A stretch of DNA of 5,651 nucleotides from Alphaproteobacteria bacterium (lineage in GTDB: Bacteria > Pseudomonadota > Alphaproteobacteria > Micropepsales > Micropepsaceae): contig JAATGK010000467.1 in the NCBI GenBank assembly GCA_015654715.1, positions 1-5,651 of the forward strand, read 5' to 3'. This document shows, piece after piece, positions 1-5,617 of the stretch. Positions within the stretch are counted from its first letter, which is position 1. Every line of letters starts with the position of its first letter. Below the pieces are notes generated by a model that saw only the letters and a list, made by a program, of their open reading frames with translations, did not search any database and had not been told where the DNA came from. The position numbers and the translations under genes were made by a program.

Positions 1-1394
1 GAACGCCCGGCCAGCGCGCGCACTTCCGAGGCGACCACGGCAAAGCCCTTGCCCGCCTCACCGGCCCGCGCCGCTTCGACACCGGCATTGAGCGCCAGAA
101 GATTGGTCTGAAACGCGATCTCGTCGATGACGCCGATGATTTCGGTGATTTCCTTGGACGACTGCGAAATAGCGTCCATCGCACTCGTGGCGCTCTCGAC
201 GACTTTGCCGCCTTCCTTCGCCGCCACCGTCGCGGTGGTGATGGCGCTGTCGACTTCGCGCGTGTTGCTGGCAGTCTTCTTCATGGTCGCTGCGATCTCT
301 TCCAGCGCCGCCGCGGTCTCTTCGAGCGAAGCGGCCTGCTGCTCGGTGCGGCGCGACAGATCGTCGGCGGCATTGGAGATTTCGCCGGCGCCAGTGGTGA
401 TCTGGCTCGCCGTGCCGAGAATCTTCTGCACCATATCGCTTAAGTTTGTGACCGTGGCGTTGAAGTCGTCTTTCAGCTTGTGGAACGGCCCGCTCAATTC
501 GGCGGTGATGCGATGGGTGAGATCGCCCTTCGATAGCAGGTCCAGCCCGGTGCCGACACTCGACACGATCAGTTCGGTCTGTTCGGCCTTGGCGCGCTCG
601 GCGGCGACGAGCTGGTTCTTGAACGAGGCCATGATGCCCGCCAATTGGCCTATTTCGTCCAGACGCTCCACATGCGGAACCTCGGTGGCGAGGTGGCCGG
701 CCGCGAGTTCGCCGAGCGCGGCGGTGATACCGACCAGCGGTGTCGAAACGCAACGCGTCAAGGCCCAGGTCGCAGCCGCGCACAGCAGAAGTGTGAGAGC
801 GATGGCGATGTAGATCCAGGTCTGCGCCTGTTCGAAGATCTGTTCACTGCGGTCCGCTGCGGCGATACCGCCCTTGTTGTTGAGGGCGACGTCGTCGGTG
901 ATAGCCTTGTTCAAGGCGTCGAAGTGATCGCGCATCGGACCGATGAAGTACTGCGCGGCCCCCTGACGGTTGCCGGCGCGCGCGGTTTCGATGGCGTGGT
1001 CGTAGAGGGGGCGATAGGCGGCGAGCGTGTCCTGGATGCGCGCGGCAATAGCGCGTTCGTCATCGCTCGACACCAGCGGCATGTAGCGCGCCATCACATC
1101 GTCGATCTTCTGCGCGTACATCGTTACGCGGGCTACCTGCTTGTCCTGCAAGGAACCGGGCTCCAGCATCAGGGTCGTGCCCTGCGCCGAGCGATAGCGC
1201 GTGACCGCATAGTTCAATTCGCCGAGAACGCGCGTTGACGGCAACCAGTTGTCGCGAATCTCGGTGGCATTGGCGTTGACCGACCACAGTTCGCGCACGG
1301 CAAAAAGACCGAGCGCCGCGGCGACCAGCAGAACGCCTGCCATCACCACCGCCACTTTTGTTCTGACGGAGAAATTGCCGCAATAGTTGAACAC
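1..1394 (-). CDS. Methyl-accepting chemotaxis protein (C-terminus cut by window edge)
   Basis: This is an inner-membrane chemoreceptor that senses a periplasmic signal and controls the CheA/CheW kinase complex. The 464 visible residues read: short cytoplasmic N-terminus with SVRTK; TM1 about 12-34; a periplasmic four-helix domain about 35-190 of the 4HB_MCP type ([12 protein letters not shown] at 49-60); TM2 about 192-213; a HAMP domain about 214-266; a second HAMP-like stretch about 280-328 ([11 protein letters not shown]); and the signalling domain from about 335. The signalling domain has a methylation-helix segment [12 protein letters not shown] (349-360) and the kinase-contacting tip [20 protein letters not shown] (423-442). 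The descending helix continues beyond base 1, so the second methylation helix and any CheR/CheB tether are not visible. I chose GTG at 1394: it starts just before TM1, has GGGGGA six bases upstream, and the frame has a stop at 1461-1463 with no ATG between. The ATG at 1408 is in another frame that stops early. The family call is very secure; the ligand is unknown. Confidence 0.95.
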   Translation of the reverse strand, partial: MFNYCGNFSVRTKVAVVMAGVLLVAAALGLFAVRELWSVNANATEIRDNWLPSTRVLGELNYAVTRYRSAQGTTLMLEPGSLQDKQVARVTMYAQKIDDVMARYMPLVSSDDERAIAARIQDTLAAYRPLYDHAIETARAGNRQGAAQYFIGPMRDHFDALNKAITDDVALNNKGGIAAADRSEQIFEQAQTWIYIAIALTLLLCAAATWALTRCVSTPLVGITAALGELAAGHLATEVPHVERLDEIGQLAGIMASFKNQLVAAERAKAEQTELIVSSVGTGLDLLSKGDLTHRITAELSGPFHKLKDDFNATVTNLSDMVQKILGTASQITTGAGEISNAADDLSRRTEQQAASLEETAAALEEIAATMKKTASNTREVDSAITTATVAAKEGGKVVESATSAMDAISQSSKEITEIIGVIDEIAFQTNLLALNAGVEAARAGEAGKGFAVVASEVRALAGR

Positions 1395-1468
1395 GCCGTG
1401 TCCCCCATTTTTCGTGGATCGCGGGGAACGTTCGCATGCACAACGTTGACGGAGGGTATATCAACCAG

Positions 1469-1484
1469 ACGGCGAACGCGCCGT
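1469..1484. repeat. Short inverted repeat upstream of the chemoreceptor
   Basis: ACGGCG at 1469-1474 pairs with CGCCGT at 1479-1484 around a four-base AACG loop. It lies 75-90 bases upstream of the receptor start. It could be a leader hairpin or part of an operator. No T-tract follows on either strand, so it is not a classical terminator. In GC-rich DNA a 6-bp stem may be chance. Confidence 0.3.
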
Positions 1485-1599
1485 TCCGTCCGTCCGTATG
1501 CGTAACTTATTGAAGTGCTGCCGGATTTTCACTTTGTACGTAATAGTGCGGATAGGTGTTCGTACGGACCTACCTGCGCTCGTGAAGGTGCCGGATTCG

Positions 1600-1615
1600 C
1601 GCCGCCTTTGCGGCG
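1600..1615. repeat. GC hairpin downstream of pdxH
   Basis: CGCCGC at 1600-1605 pairs with GCGGCG at 1610-1615 around a CTTT loop (AAAG on the minus strand). It sits about 75 bases beyond the pdxH stop, where a transcript end is expected. No T-run follows it in the pdxH direction, so it could at most be a weak or Rho-assisted terminator. Confidence 0.3.
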
Positions 1616-1690
1616 GTGATCGATGGGGGGTGGAACAGCGGACATCCAGATGAGATCACCCCCTTGAGGGAGGGTAAAAGGATGCCGCCT

Positions 1691-2329
1691 CTACGGATAC
1701 AGCCGCTCGTTCCGCCACGGCGCGTCCAGGCTGTCGCGGGCATAGACCAGCCGGTCGTGCAGGCGGAACGGACGGTCGCGCCAGAACTCAAATCTGAGCG
1801 GCGCCACCCGGAACCCCGACCAATACGGCGGCCGCGGCACTTTGGTCAGGCCGTAGCGCAGCGCGTATTTGGCGATCTCTTTTTCGAACACCCAGCGCCC
1901 TTCCATCGGCCGCGACTGCGCCGACGCCCAAGCCCCGATCTGGCTGTCCTTGGCGCGGGAGGCAAAATAGGCGTCGGCCTCTTCGTTGCTGACGACGCTG
2001 ACAGGACCTTGCACGCGCACCTGTTTGCGCACCGTCTTCCAATGGAAGTTCAGTGCGGCATGCGGGTTGGCCAGCAGCTCCTTGCCCTTGGCACTTTCGA
2101 AATTGGTGTAGAAAACAAAGCCGCGGGAATCGATCGCCTTGAGCAGCACCATGCGGACGTTGGGATGGCCTTCGGCATCGGCCGTCGCCACCGCCATGGC
2201 ATTGGCCTCGTTGGGCTCGGTCTTTTCGGCGTCCTTCATCCAGGTCGTAAACATCTCGAACGGATCGCGCGCCACCGCAATCCCGCCGTCATTGATTGGT
2301 CCACCGATCTCGCTCATGGGTCTTCGCAT
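1691..2329 (-). CDS. pdxH: Pyridoxamine/pyridoxine 5'-phosphate oxidase
   Basis: PdxH is a cytoplasmic FMN enzyme, active as a homodimer in the family. It oxidises pyridoxine or pyridoxamine 5'-phosphate with O2 to pyridoxal 5'-phosphate, the last step of the DXP-dependent B6 route and of salvage. The product is 212 aa, a normal length. Family landmarks are all present: RMVLLK (59-64) and FYTNFESAKGKEL (73-85), the phosphate/FMN-contacting strands; RKQVRVQG (101-108); YFASRAKDSQIGAWAS (121-136), which carries the Tyr, Arg and Ser that bind the PLP phosphate in the E. coli enzyme; and FRLHDRLVY (188-196) with the active-site Arg and His. The C-terminus RLYP is typical. The ATG at 2329 has GAAGG four bases upstream; an in-frame ATG at 2317 (MSEIGG) is an equally reasonable start. 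The gene is divergent from the Sel1 lipoprotein gene. Confidence 0.96.
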   Translation of the reverse strand: MRRPMSEIGGPINDGGIAVARDPFEMFTTWMKDAEKTEPNEANAMAVATADAEGHPNVRMVLLKAIDSRGFVFYTNFESAKGKELLANPHAALNFHWKTVRKQVRVQGPVSVVSNEEADAYFASRAKDSQIGAWASAQSRPMEGRWVFEKEIAKYALRYGLTKVPRPPYWSGFRVAPLRFEFWRDRPFRLHDRLVYARDSLDAPWRNERLYP

Positions 2330-2434
2330 AGCACCTTCATTTTGCCGACGGAAGCCGACCGGCGGCGGCGGCGGTCACATAATCCGACGGAAAATTGCTT
2401 CACAGGCCGAGGTTTGCGTTCTAGGTTCCACATT
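2330..2434. promoter_or_regulatory. Divergent control region between pdxH and the lipoprotein gene
   Basis: These 105 bases must carry the start signals for two diverging genes. The visible structure is a perfect 9-bp direct repeat CCGACGGAA (2345-2353 and 2384-2392, starts 39 bases apart) flanking a (CGG)5 run at 2360-2374. A possible plus-strand -35 TTGCTT (2395-2400) has only a poor -10 (GTTCTA, 2418-2423) at 17-base spacing. No strong ribosome-binding site precedes the lipoprotein ATG. The region's role follows from the gene arrangement; the individual promoter elements are weak guesses. Confidence 0.45.
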
Positions 2435-3028
2435 ATGCGGGCGTCATTTTCCTCCTTGGCCGTTCTTGCCCTTGGCGCAACCTTGCTGGCGGCTTGTTCC
2501 ACGCCGGGCCATGACGAAATCCAGGCGCAGTTCGATGCCGGGCTGAAGGCCTATGACGCCGGCGACTACAAGACCGCCTACAAGACCTGGGGCGACATCG
2601 GCGACTACGATCTCGCCGCCTTGCGCAACGTCGCGGTGATGCTGCGCAAGGGACAAGGCGTCGACAAAGACCCCAAAACGGCGCTGCGCAAGATGCTGCA
2701 AGCGGCCGATCAGGGGCTGCCCACCGCCGAGGCCGATGCCGGCGAAATGATTGCCAATGGCGAAGCCGGACCGCCCGACAAAGCCGCCGCCATCCCGTGG
2801 CTCACCCGCGCCGCTGCCGTCGGCCATCCCATCGCGGCCTATGAGCTGGGCCAGATCTACGAGGACGGCAAAGCCGTGCCGCAGGACCTCAAAGAGGCCC
2901 GCCGGCTGTACAAGATCGCCGCCGATGCCGGCATGCCCGAGGCCGTCCAGCGGCTCCGGGACCTCGACCGGGCGGCGCCAGCCCCGCCAGCCGCGGCGCA
3001 AAGTCAAATTCCGCAGCTACGCCATTAA
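2435..3028 (+). CDS. Sel1-repeat lipoprotein
   Basis: The protein has 197 aa. The N-terminus MRASFSSLAVLALG then LLAAC is a lipoprotein signal with the lipidated Cys at 21. Ser at +2 lacks the Asp inner-membrane retention signal, so outer-membrane anchoring facing the periplasm is the likely fate. The mature part is built of Sel1/TPR-like alpha-alpha repeats: one degenerate unit around 29-58 (GLKAYDAGDYKTAYKTW), then about 59-95, 96-131 and 132-167. The last is nearly ideal (AAYELGQIYEDGKAVPQDL, then Ala-rich helix B). A Pro/Ala-rich tail follows (180-197). Such proteins usually scaffold protein-protein contacts in the envelope; the partner here is unknown. The same frame is open upstream from 1616, but that stretch is antisense to pdxH. 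The ATG at 2435 is chosen because the signal peptide begins there. The J-protein gene follows on the same strand after 65 bases. Confidence 0.9.
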   Translation: MRASFSSLAVLALGATLLAACSTPGHDEIQAQFDAGLKAYDAGDYKTAYKTWGDIGDYDLAALRNVAVMLRKGQGVDKDPKTALRKMLQAADQGLPTAEADAGEMIANGEAGPPDKAAAIPWLTRAAAVGHPIAAYELGQIYEDGKAVPQDLKEARRLYKIAADAGMPEAVQRLRDLDRAAPAPPAAAQSQIPQLRH

Positions 3029-3057
3029 CAGGACGGGAAATCGGACCCATATATACT
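3025..3057 (+). promoter_or_regulatory. Possible promoter for the J-protein gene
   Basis: An AT-rich island in otherwise GC-rich DNA overlaps the lipoprotein stop codon. As a housekeeping promoter it offers TTAACA (3025-3030, five of six to TTGACA) and TATATA (3050-3055) with a rather long 19-base spacer. As a heat-shock promoter, ACCCATAT (3045-3052) resembles the RpoH -10 consensus CCCCATNT, but the matching -35 is poor. Either would start transcription about 30 bases upstream of the J-gene ATG. This is inferred from motif similarity alone. Confidence 0.3.
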
Positions 3058-3061
3058 GAGG

Positions 3062-3081
3062 CGTCCCCCGACTCGGGGACG
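3062..3081 (+). other. GC-rich hairpin just before the J-protein ribosome-binding site
   Basis: CGTCCCC (3062-3068) and GGGGACG (3075-3081) form a perfect 7-bp stem with a six-base loop. It ends three bases before the GGAG Shine-Dalgarno (3085-3088) of the J gene. No T-run follows, so it is not a classical terminator. It could sit in the 5' leader of the J-gene message or mark the end of the lipoprotein message. Confidence 0.5.
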
Positions 3082-3093
3082 GCCGGAGAAAGA

Positions 3094-4074
3094 ATGCGCG
3101 ACCCGTATGAAGTGCTGGGCATTGCCAAGAACGCCAGCGAAGCCGAGATCAAAAAAGCGTTTCGAACGCTCGCCAAAAAGCATCACCCCGATACCAAGGG
3201 CGGCGATGTGGGAGCGAAGAAGCGTTTTCAGGAAATCAGCGCCGCCTACGACATCGTCGGCGACAAGGAAAAGCGCGCCAAATATGACGCCGGCCACATC
3301 GATGCCCAGGGCAATCCCAAAGGCTTTGATCCCCGCGCTCATGGCTTCGGTCAGGGCGGCTTCGAGCAGGGTTTTCCGTTCGGCCAAGGCGGCCAGGGTC
3401 CCGGTGGCCAAGGTCCCGGCGATTTCCATTTCACCTGGGCGGGCCGCGGCGACCAGCCCGGCGCCGGCGGCGGCGAAGGGTTCCGCCCCGAAGACCTGTT
3501 CTCCGACCTCTTTGGCAGCATGGGCGGCGGCCGCGGCCGCCGGGCCCAGCCGCAGCGCGGCCAGGATTTCGAGGTCCAGACCACGGTCAGTTTCGACGAA
3601 GCCGCAGCCGGCGGCACGCGCCGCGTGGTGCTGCCCAACGGCGAGCAGATCGACGTCCGCATCCCCTCCGGCCTTAAAGACGGCCAAGCGATCCGGCTCA
3701 GGGGCCGCGGTGGCGCGGGACGGCAGGGCGGCCCGCCGGGCGACGTCTTCATTCACGTCACGGTGGCGCCGCATCCCTACTTCACCCGCGACGGACGCGA
3801 CCTCAAGATCGATCTGCCGGTGACGCTGAAGGAAGCGGTGCTGGGCGGCAAAGTGCCGGTGCGCACCCTGTCGGGCACGGTGACGCTGTCGATTCCGCCG
3901 GGCGCCAACTCGGGCAAGGTGCTGCGCCTCAAGGGCAAAGGCATTCCGGGCGCGGGGCAAGAGCGCACCGGCGATCTCTACGTGCGCCTGATCGTGACCC
4001 TGCCCGACGGCGACGACGCCGATCTCAAGGCCTTCGCCCAGCACTGGCGTAACGACTACGATCCGAGAAAATAG
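3094..4074 (+). CDS. J-domain co-chaperone, zinc-finger-less (class B, CbpA-like)
   Basis: This 326-aa cytoplasmic protein is a partner of DnaK/Hsp70. The J domain spans about 3-67 (PYEVLGI, the HPD motif at 31-33, and RAKYD at 61-65) and stimulates DnaK ATPase. A Gly/Phe-rich linker spans about 75-150. Two beta-barrel substrate-binding C-terminal domains follow (about 156-225 and 226-305), with typical VRIPSGLKDGQAIRLRGRG (188-206) and ANSGKVLRLKGKGIP (271-285). The four CxxCxGxG zinc motifs of DnaJ itself are absent, which places it with CbpA/class B proteins rather than DnaJ. The start is well supported: ATG with GGAG five bases upstream, and the J domain begins at once. The linker is low in complexity (GGQGP and FGQGG repeats) but the frame is intact. 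The gene ends two bases before the stop of the convergent CHASE3-like gene. Its substrates cannot be read from the sequence. Confidence 0.94.
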   Translation: MRDPYEVLGIAKNASEAEIKKAFRTLAKKHHPDTKGGDVGAKKRFQEISAAYDIVGDKEKRAKYDAGHIDAQGNPKGFDPRAHGFGQGGFEQGFPFGQGGQGPGGQGPGDFHFTWAGRGDQPGAGGGEGFRPEDLFSDLFGSMGGGRGRRAQPQRGQDFEVQTTVSFDEAAAGGTRRVVLPNGEQIDVRIPSGLKDGQAIRLRGRGGAGRQGGPPGDVFIHVTVAPHPYFTRDGRDLKIDLPVTLKEAVLGGKVPVRTLSGTVTLSIPPGANSGKVLRLKGKGIPGAGQERTGDLYVRLIVTLPDGDDADLKAFAQHWRNDYDPRK

Positions 4075-4076
4075 AG

Positions 4077-4766
4077 TTACGCAACGCGGCGGCCGGCGCG
4101 GCGGTCGCGAATGACCAGCGCGAAGCCGATCGCCCCGAGCAGCAACGCCAGCGACGAAATGCCGATGGCATAGTGGTAGGCGCTGACGACGCGGCGCTCG
4201 GCCTCATGCTGTTGCTCGGCGAGACGGCGGGTCTCGTCGTTGCGCATGTCGACCAGCAAATTCTCGATCGGACGCCGCTTCACCTTCTTGCTGTAATCGA
4301 CCATTTCGGCGATCACCCGCTCGCGGTCGGTCGGCACCAACTGCGCCATGCGTTGGAAATATGCCGCATGCGCGTCGAGCAGCTTCGTCAGCAGCGCGAT
4401 ATCGGCGCGCTCATCGGGATCGTCGCCAATCAGCTTGTCGAGCGTCACCACCCGGGAATGCTGCGCGCCCTTCTCCATCTTCAGCCAGGTGAGGTAATTG
4501 GGATCGCCGCTCAGCGCATAGCCGCGCACCGTCATTTCGACGCGCAGAATGTCGGCGTTCACCATCGCGATCTCGAGCAGCACCGCGTTGGTCTGCTGCA
4601 CCCGCGCATAGCCGCTGCGCAATTCCGAGACGTTGGCCCCGAGCAGCGTCATCGCCGAGACGAACAGCACCAGCGACACCACCAATGTCGGCACGCCAAG
4701 CTCCTGGAACCCCCCCCTTTCCAGGAACTCCCAAAATCGCGCTTGCCGCTGCCCGGCCATACTCAT
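4077..4766 (-). CDS. CHASE3-like membrane sensor module without output domain (paralog A)
   Basis: This 229-aa protein has a basic and aromatic cytoplasmic N-terminus (1-23), TM1 about 24-46, a helical periplasmic region about 47-196, TM2 about 197-219, and a ten-residue basic tail (RDRRAGRRVA). The periplasmic part contains RGYALSGDPNYL (81-92), the characteristic signature of CHASE3-type four-helix sensor domains, which normally feed a histidine kinase, cyclase or chemoreceptor. Here no HAMP, kinase, GGDEF or MCP domain follows: the stop is two bases from the J-protein gene end, so there is no room for a lost one. It is clearly paralogous to the gene at 4886-5557 (shared pattern LLxANxSxLR after TM1, then RGYAL[ST]GD). 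The ATG at 4766 has GAGGG seven bases upstream; Met3 is an alternative start. Codons 17-19 contain eight consecutive G. The topology is secure, CHASE3 membership likely and the function unknown. Confidence 0.82.
   Translation of the reverse strand: MSMAGQRQARFWEFLERGGFQELGVPTLVVSLVLFVSAMTLLGANVSELRSGYARVQQTNAVLLEIAMVNADILRVEMTVRGYALSGDPNYLTWLKMEKGAQHSRVVTLDKLIGDDPDERADIALLTKLLDAHAAYFQRMAQLVPTDRERVIAEMVDYSKKVKRRPIENLLVDMRNDETRRLAEQQHEAERRVVSAYHYAIGISSLALLLGAIGFALVIRDRRAGRRVA
4702..4726. repeat. Inverted repeat with an 8-G/C homopolymer loop inside a coding start
   Basis: TCCTGGAA (4702-4709) and TTCCAGGA (4719-4726) are perfect 8-bp arms around a loop of eight C and one T (plus strand). On the coding strand this is an eight-G run at codons 17-19 of the CHASE3-like gene. 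The arms extend to 11 bases with one mismatch. The structure lies 40-64 bases inside the gene and could affect translation, or make the tract prone to slippage. Confidence 0.6.
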
Positions 4767-4851
4767 CGCCGCGCCCTCGTTTTTGATACGAATCCCACCG
4801 CGCCCGCGTCCCCTGCAAGCCTATCGCAATGCCATTTTGCCGCCGGGCGGA

Positions 4852-4866
4852 TTAAGGTTTGATTAG
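4852..4866. promoter_or_regulatory. CtrA-like gapped motif upstream of CHASE3-like paralog A
   Basis: TTAA (4852-4855), seven bases, then TTAG (4863-4866) matches seven of eight positions of the alphaproteobacterial CtrA full site TTAA-N7-TTAA. It lies 86-100 bases upstream of the 4766 start, in the 119-base gap between the two paralogs. The same motif, including a following C, occurs upstream of paralog B at 5599-5614. Binding is inferred from motif similarity and placement. Confidence 0.35.
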
Positions 4867-4876
4867 CTGCAACGAT

Positions 4877-4886
4877 ACCGATCGGT
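4877..4886. repeat. 10-bp perfect palindrome at the end of paralog B
   Basis: ACCGATCGGT is a perfect 10-bp palindrome overlapping the TGA stop of paralog B by one base and lying about 110 bases upstream of paralog A. It might be a small operator half or pure chance; nothing else supports a role. Confidence 0.25.
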
Positions 4887-5557
4887 CAGTGCTTGGGGGC
4901 TTTGATCTGCACCGCCCACACCCCGACCCCGCCGAGCAGGAAGGCGGCCAGGATGATGCCGACGGCGAGGAAGAACGCGCGGGCGAGTTGGTTGGTGACG
5001 TCGCGCTGGCGAACGCCGAGGTCACGCATTTCGGCGGCACGTAGATAAGCCAGCTCGTCCCTGATGCCGTATTTCATCGCCCGCAGTTTGGGATCGAGGA
5101 TGGCGCGCACCACGATGCCGGTCCGGTCTGGTCCAGGGTCTGTCAGCTTGTCGAAAATCGCCGCGTGATTTGTGATGTCCCGCATCAGCTTGCGGTACTG
5201 CGGCGCCCGTGTTGGCTCGGACGCCGTCAAGCGCTCCATATTGGCCAAGGCGGCGGCGCGGCGGACGTTGCCCTCGTGCTGGATTTGCAGAAACAGCTTA
5301 TCGCCGGTCAGCGCGTAACCGCGAACCGCCAGCTCCAATCCGAGACGCTCGACCTCAAGCTTGGAAATCTGATTCAACACCTGCTGCGAATGATCGATGC
5401 GCGCAAGATTGCCGCGAAGCGCCGAGATGTTGGCCGCCAGCAGCATCGTCGCCGACACCAGCAGTACCACCGCTCCAAACAGGATCGGAAGACCCATATC
5501 GTGCAGATGACCACGCTTGGTCTCCGCACCGCCCGGTGCTGCCGTTATGCTCACCAC
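4886..5557 (-). CDS. CHASE3-like membrane sensor module without output domain (paralog B)
   Basis: This 223-aa paralog of the 4077-4766 product has the same plan: a polar N-terminus (1-21), TM1 about 22-43, a helical periplasmic domain about 44-192 with RGYALTGDKLFL (79-90), TM2 about 193-215, and a short tail ending VQIKAPKH. No signalling domain follows the second membrane helix, and the 119 bases to the next start leave no room for a decayed one. The two proteins diverge strongly in the second half of the periplasmic region, so they may not sense the same thing. The start is uncertain: GTG at 5557 or the adjacent GTG at 5554 gives the full N-terminus, with only a weak GGGA upstream, whereas ATG at 5497 (Met21) would start right at TM1. 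The two genes are co-directional and may be co-transcribed, although the gap can hold a separate promoter. The function is unknown. Confidence 0.8.
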   Translation of the reverse strand: MVSITAAPGGAETKRGHLHDMGLPILFGAVVLLVSATMLLAANISALRGNLARIDHSQQVLNQISKLEVERLGLELAVRGYALTGDKLFLQIQHEGNVRRAAALANMERLTASEPTRAPQYRKLMRDITNHAAIFDKLTDPGPDRTGIVVRAILDPKLRAMKYGIRDELAYLRAAEMRDLGVRQRDVTNQLARAFFLAVGIILAAFLLGGVGVWAVQIKAPKH

Positions 5558-5587
5558 GAGTGATCCCGCAACTGCGGAGCGACCTTG

Positions 5588-5617
5588 ACCGCTAAGCCTT
5601 AAAATTCCCTTAGCGGT
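5588..5617. repeat. 9-bp inverted repeat upstream of CHASE3-like paralog B
   Basis: ACCGCTAAG (5588-5596) and CTTAGCGGT (5609-5617) are perfect 9-bp arms around a 12-base AT-rich centre. The repeat lies 31-60 bases upstream of the likely start at 5557, where an operator or promoter-overlapping site is expected. Neither strand has a T-run after it, so a terminator is less likely. The CtrA-like motif at 5599-5613 overlaps its centre and right arm. Confidence 0.5.
5599..5613. promoter_or_regulatory. CtrA-like gapped motif upstream of CHASE3-like paralog B
   Basis: TTAA (5599-5602), seven bases, then TTAG (5610-5613) matches seven of eight CtrA full-site positions, with the same mismatch as the site at 4852-4866. 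It lies 42-56 bases upstream of the GTG at 5557, within the inverted repeat. The role is inferred only. Confidence 0.35.

Larger units (their letters stand above)
1395..1690. other. Intergenic region upstream of the chemoreceptor and downstream of pdxH
   Basis: I find no credible gene in these 296 bases; the open frames here are shadows running on from pdxH antisense. The stretch must contain the chemoreceptor promoter on the minus strand and the 3' end of the pdxH transcript. I could not identify a convincing -35/-10 pair, sigma-28 or sigma-54 promoter. It is more AT-rich than the genes around 1501-1560. It contains two short hairpins (listed separately), a TCCG tandem run at about 1485-1496, and a 7-bp inverted pair (GTCCGTA at 1492-1498, TACGGAC at 1563-1569). 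Confidence 0.6.

Noticed and set aside
58..783. A 241-aa minus-strand open frame over the chemoreceptor
   Set aside because: It is an Arg-rich out-of-frame reading of the chemoreceptor, whose true frame runs from 1394 through base 1 and shows all MCP domains.
1406..1408. ATG on the minus strand as the chemoreceptor start
   Set aside because: That frame meets a stop after about 20 codons and does not lead into the receptor; the in-frame start is GTG at 1394.
2360..2374. (CGG)5 trinucleotide run as a microsatellite of interest
   Set aside because: Five units of CGG in a GC-rich genome is unremarkable alone; it is noted only as part of the divergent region.
1616..3028. A 470-codon plus-strand open frame starting with GTG at 1616
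   Set aside because: Its first 270 or so codons lie antisense to the very well supported pdxH gene and have the Arg/His/Pro-rich make-up of a GC-rich shadow frame. Only the part from 2435, beginning with a lipoprotein signal, is a real gene.
3025..4044. A 339-aa minus-strand open frame opposite the J-protein gene
   Set aside because: It has no recognisable domain, its low-complexity Ala/Gly composition mirrors the J-gene codons, and the plus-strand J protein is unambiguous.
4411..4818. A 135-aa minus-strand open frame that passes through the eight-G tract of paralog A
   Set aside because: It could suggest a frameshifted longer start for paralog A, but its N-terminal part looks like random Arg/Gly-rich translation, and the annotated ATG at 4766 already has a good ribosome-binding site.
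4840..4851. GCCGCCGGGCGG as a terminator between the two CHASE3-like genes
   Set aside because: The stem of about five bases leaves almost no loop and has no T-run after it in the direction of transcription.
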